Assembly: GCF_041447285.1 (NCBI RefSeq)
Contig: NZ_JBGMEB010000009.1
Span: forward strand, 1-64,000
DNA: 64,000 bases
Direction: 5' to 3'
From: Methanomethylovorans sp041447285
Lineage (GTDB): Archaea; Halobacteriota; Methanosarcinia; Methanosarcinales; Methanosarcinaceae
Made by a program: the position numbers and the translations under genes. The notes below the pieces were generated by a model. It was not told the DNA's origin. It was given only the letters and a program-made list of their open reading frames with translations, and did no database searches. Positions 62,467 to 64,000 of this stretch are shown here, piece by piece; position 1 is the first letter of the stretch, and every line of letters starts with the position of its first letter.

Positions 62467-62610
62467 CGACACTCCAAATACGCATACAGGTACTTTAACA
62501 TTTCGCTTTGAATTTGGAGAACATTGTTTGTTTTTAGAGGAAGAACAATTTAATAGAAATTTCTAGCGATAACTTTATCTTCAATGATGTAAAGTAAGGT
62601 TGCTCAATAT

Positions 62611-62682
62611 GGGCCGGTAGATCAGGGGAAGATCGCTACCTTGGCATGGTAGAGGCCTCGGGTTCAATTCCCGACCGGTCCA
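62611..62682 (+). tRNA. tRNA-Ala (GGC)
   Basis: Acceptor GGGCCGG with CCGGTCC, containing the G3-U70 pair that identifies alanine tRNA. The anticodon arm is CTACC-TTGGCAT-GGTAG with anticodon GGC, and the T arm has GGTTCAATTC. Discriminator A; CCA is not encoded. A run of A and T follows the gene. Confidence 0.95.
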
Positions 62683-62921
62683 TAAAAAAAGTTTTTACAA
62701 TTCTGTGCCGTTACTGCTTTTTTGTGTTCTATGTATAATATAACCTAGTACATACTGTAACAATCAATAAGATTTCTATTTTCATAATGAATAAGCCCTT
62801 TTTGAGAGAGATGTTCGCTTCAACTAAAAACCTGCCATACGGCATGATATTATAGCAAAGGCACCATATTTGCACAATATTAATATAATTTTAATTATAT
62901 AACATGTTTTCTGGCATTATA
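62683..62921. other. AT-rich spacer after tRNA-Ala
   Basis: No gene is seen. A TTTTTT run near 62720 may end the tRNA transcript. TTATATAA at 62895-62902 is the TATA box for the following leader element and small gene. Confidence 0.5.
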
Positions 62922-62972
62922 GTGGCTTAACATAATCATCCTACCACTCTACTCCAAACCCAGTTAAGCCAC
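62922..62972 (+). promoter_or_regulatory. Stem-closed leader element before small Cys-rich gene
   Basis: GTGGCTTAAC (62922-62931) pairs perfectly with GTTAAGCCAC (62963-62972). The 31-base loop (ATCATCCTACCACTCTACTC and onward) has no G. TTATATAA lies about 24 bases before the stem, so the RNA should begin at it. The loop sequence CTCCAA is complementary to TTGGAG in the ribosome site (63000-63006) of the small gene at 63015, so it could mask translation; or the element may be a separate small RNA. It shares TCCTACCAC with the element at 11153. Confidence 0.5.
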
Positions 62973-63014
62973 ATTAATGCTATTTTGAAATGCATAACAT
63001 TGGAGGTGAAACGA

Positions 63015-63120
63015 ATGACAATGAAAGAGCAAAAGAAGACAGAATCCAAGAAAACAGAAAAAGTAGAAGCAGGTCATCACGCATGTTCATGTTCTTGTGG
63101 ATCACACAAAAAGAAGTGAA
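63015..63120 (+). CDS. Tiny Lys-rich, Cys-rich protein with an apparent frameshift
   Basis: GGAGGTGA at 63002-63009 lies six bases before the ATG at 63015, and a good terminator follows, so a gene is expected. Frame 1 from the ATG reads MTMKEQKKTESKKTEK and then continues as an unlikely sequence to a stop beyond 63120. Shifting by one base at the run of six A (63058-63063) gives VEAGHHACSCSCGSHKKK, ending with TGA at 63118-63120: a Cys/His group that looks like a metal-binding tail. Either the A run has an indel (sequencing or mutation) or translation shifts there. Confidence 0.5.
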
Positions 63121-63465
63121 TATCTAAACCAAACACTACTTAACAGTGGGAGAGAAAACTCCCATCCTTTTCCTAAAATAAAGTTGAACGTGATGAGTAG
63201 CAGATGATTACTCATCGATAAAACTCATTTTGAATTTGATTTTTTAAATATACAAGGACACTATTCAGTGCAACTTCGATTCTACCAATATTTATTTTAT
63301 ATGAGAATATGTCAATTTAAAATTAAGTATATTTTAAAAAATATATTTAATATCATTAGAATTTTAGAGTAATTTTAAATATAACTTAATGTAAGGTACC
63401 ATGAAAATACAACGGAACAATAAAACAACTATAATTACTCCATAAATCATGGAGTGGATGGTAAA
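63121..63465. other. Spacer with terminator and promoter
   Basis: TGGGAG (63147-63152) and CTCCCA (63159-63164) form a hairpin followed by TCCTTTTCC, ending the small gene transcript. The remaining sequence is AT-rich. ATTTTAAATATAAC near 63372-63385 is a likely TATA box for the gene at 63466. No other feature is seen. Confidence 0.5.
63147..63172 (+). terminator. Terminator of the small Cys-rich gene
   Basis: TGGGAG-AGAAAA-CTCCCA is a perfect 6-base stem with a 6-base loop at 63147-63164, followed by TCCTTTTCC. Confidence 0.6.
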
Positions 63466-64000
63466 ATGCAAATTAAGTTAAGTAAATTGGTCTGTATCGC
63501 TTTTATATTATTTTCTTTTTTGATAACAACGGGAGTAAGCTCGGCACTCACAATTACAACTGGTGATCAAACAGTAACTGAGAATGATCTACTGAGTTTT
63601 ACTGTGGCTACTGACAACATTAATGCCACAATAACAGTTGATGAAGCAACAATCCCATATGGAGCTCATTTTGCTTCGAACACTTTTAGCTGGACTCCAG
63701 CCGCTGGCGCTGCAGCTGAAAGCCCTTATGAAGTTACATTTTATGCAGAAGCTAATGGTGAAACAATAAATAAGCCTATAAAAATCAACATTATTGGATT
63801 GGATAAAACTGCCTTGGAAAATGCAATTGCAACTGCTAATACAAAGATATCAACAGCTGTTGTCGGAGTGGAAGTGGGGCAATATCCTCAAACAGCATAT
63901 GACACATTCCAAACAGCAATAAATGCAGCACAGGCAGTTGCTGACAGTACCACTGCAACACAAACACAGATAAACCAAGCTGTAACTACCCTGCAAGCAG
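63466..64000 (+). CDS. Secreted protein with putative Ig-like and FIVAR-type domains (partial)
   Basis: The first 178 residues of a protein that runs off the window. A signal peptide is clear: basic start MQIKLSKL, hydrophobic core (VCIAFILFSFLITTGVSS) and a likely cut near SSA-L. It is followed by an Ig-like segment (LTITTGDQTVTENDLLSFTV, IPYGAHFASNTFSWTP) of the type called putative Ig domain, then a helical KTALENAIATANTKI repeat of FIVAR-like type. Such proteins are cell-surface or sugar-binding. GGATGG before the ATG may be the ribosome site. The 3' end is missing. Confidence 0.8.
   Translation, partial: MQIKLSKLVCIAFILFSFLITTGVSSALTITTGDQTVTENDLLSFTVATDNINATITVDEATIPYGAHFASNTFSWTPAAGAAAESPYEVTFYAEANGETINKPIKINIIGLDKTALENAIATANTKISTAVVGVEVGQYPQTAYDTFQTAINAAQAVADSTTATQTQINQAVTTLQA

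Noticed and set aside
1..64000. CRISPR arrays, prophage or transposase genes
   Set aside because: No spaced repeats, cas genes, integrase or transposase motifs were seen on either strand.

Overview
The window comes from a methanogenic archaeon, most likely one of the Methanosarcinaceae (a methylotrophic genus such as Methanomethylovorans or Methanolobus would fit; the genus cannot be fixed from the sequence). The evidence is a formylmethanofuran dehydrogenase operon in the fmd order F-A-C-D-B, methanogenesis marker proteins 9 and 11, a response regulator with the methanogen output domain, archaeal ribosomal proteins L21e, L37e and S8e, the archaeal RNA polymerase subunit F, an LSm protein, Pus10 and TrmY, alongside genes of bacterial type (groES, groEL, clpB) typical of this family. 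Many promoters show an archaeal TATA box about 25 bases before the inferred transcript start, and several messages look leaderless.

Layout. 1-4066: accessory stretch with two similar AT-rich membrane proteins, a small charged protein and a FIST-domain sensor with a small partner. 4579-7941: a methanogen block (Dus-like/marker-9 fusion, CitG-like protein, DUF447 protein) facing a PHP protein. 8230-10988: hflX, a DUF2209-like protein and endA. 11247-15358: an IorA-like TPP enzyme, marker 11, radC and a TauE/SafE permease whose upstream region is a decayed copy of the radC promoter and start. 15634-21991: a MobB-MoaE fusion, a winged-helix regulator divergent from groES-groEL, then clpB. 22519-26226: two G3E GTPases, a DUF169 protein and the small cobaltochelatase CbiX. 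26363-32492: fmdFACDB followed by fdhD. 32961-39215: shikimate kinase, chorismate mutase, PurE, signalling ATPase and response regulator, and a 2-oxoacid:ferredoxin oxidoreductase. 39226-47758: information-processing genes (HemK2-like and KsgA methyltransferases, DUF655, RpoF, L21e, Pus10, TrmY, LSm, L37e) with ThiD-ThiN and PurF. 47909-64000: three tRNA genes, Thi4, a PAS histidine kinase, an AAA ATPase, RNase Z, S8e, an Lrp regulator with an aminotransferase, a RAD55-like ATPase, HMG-CoA reductase, a LeuC/HacA-type dehydratase, two small regulators and the start of a secreted protein.

How the genes connect. The fmd operon, FdhD and MobB-MoaE all concern the molybdenum/tungsten pterin enzyme that opens or closes the C1 pathway. 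CbiX and possibly the His-rich GTPases concern metal and corrinoid supply. Pus10 and TrmY modify the same base (position 54) of tRNA in sequence. ThiD-ThiN and Thi4 feed thiamine, the cofactor of the two TPP oxidoreductases seen here.

The most unusual content is between genes: several compact elements with long perfect stems and large pyrimidine-rich loops placed where a TATA box predicts the RNA to begin (8082-8155, 11153-11226, 62922-62972), a possible pseudoknotted RNA (56181-56360), a folded segment between groEL and clpB, matching hairpins before two tRNA genes, and a promoter duplication at radC/tauE. These were found by eye and have not been folded or searched.
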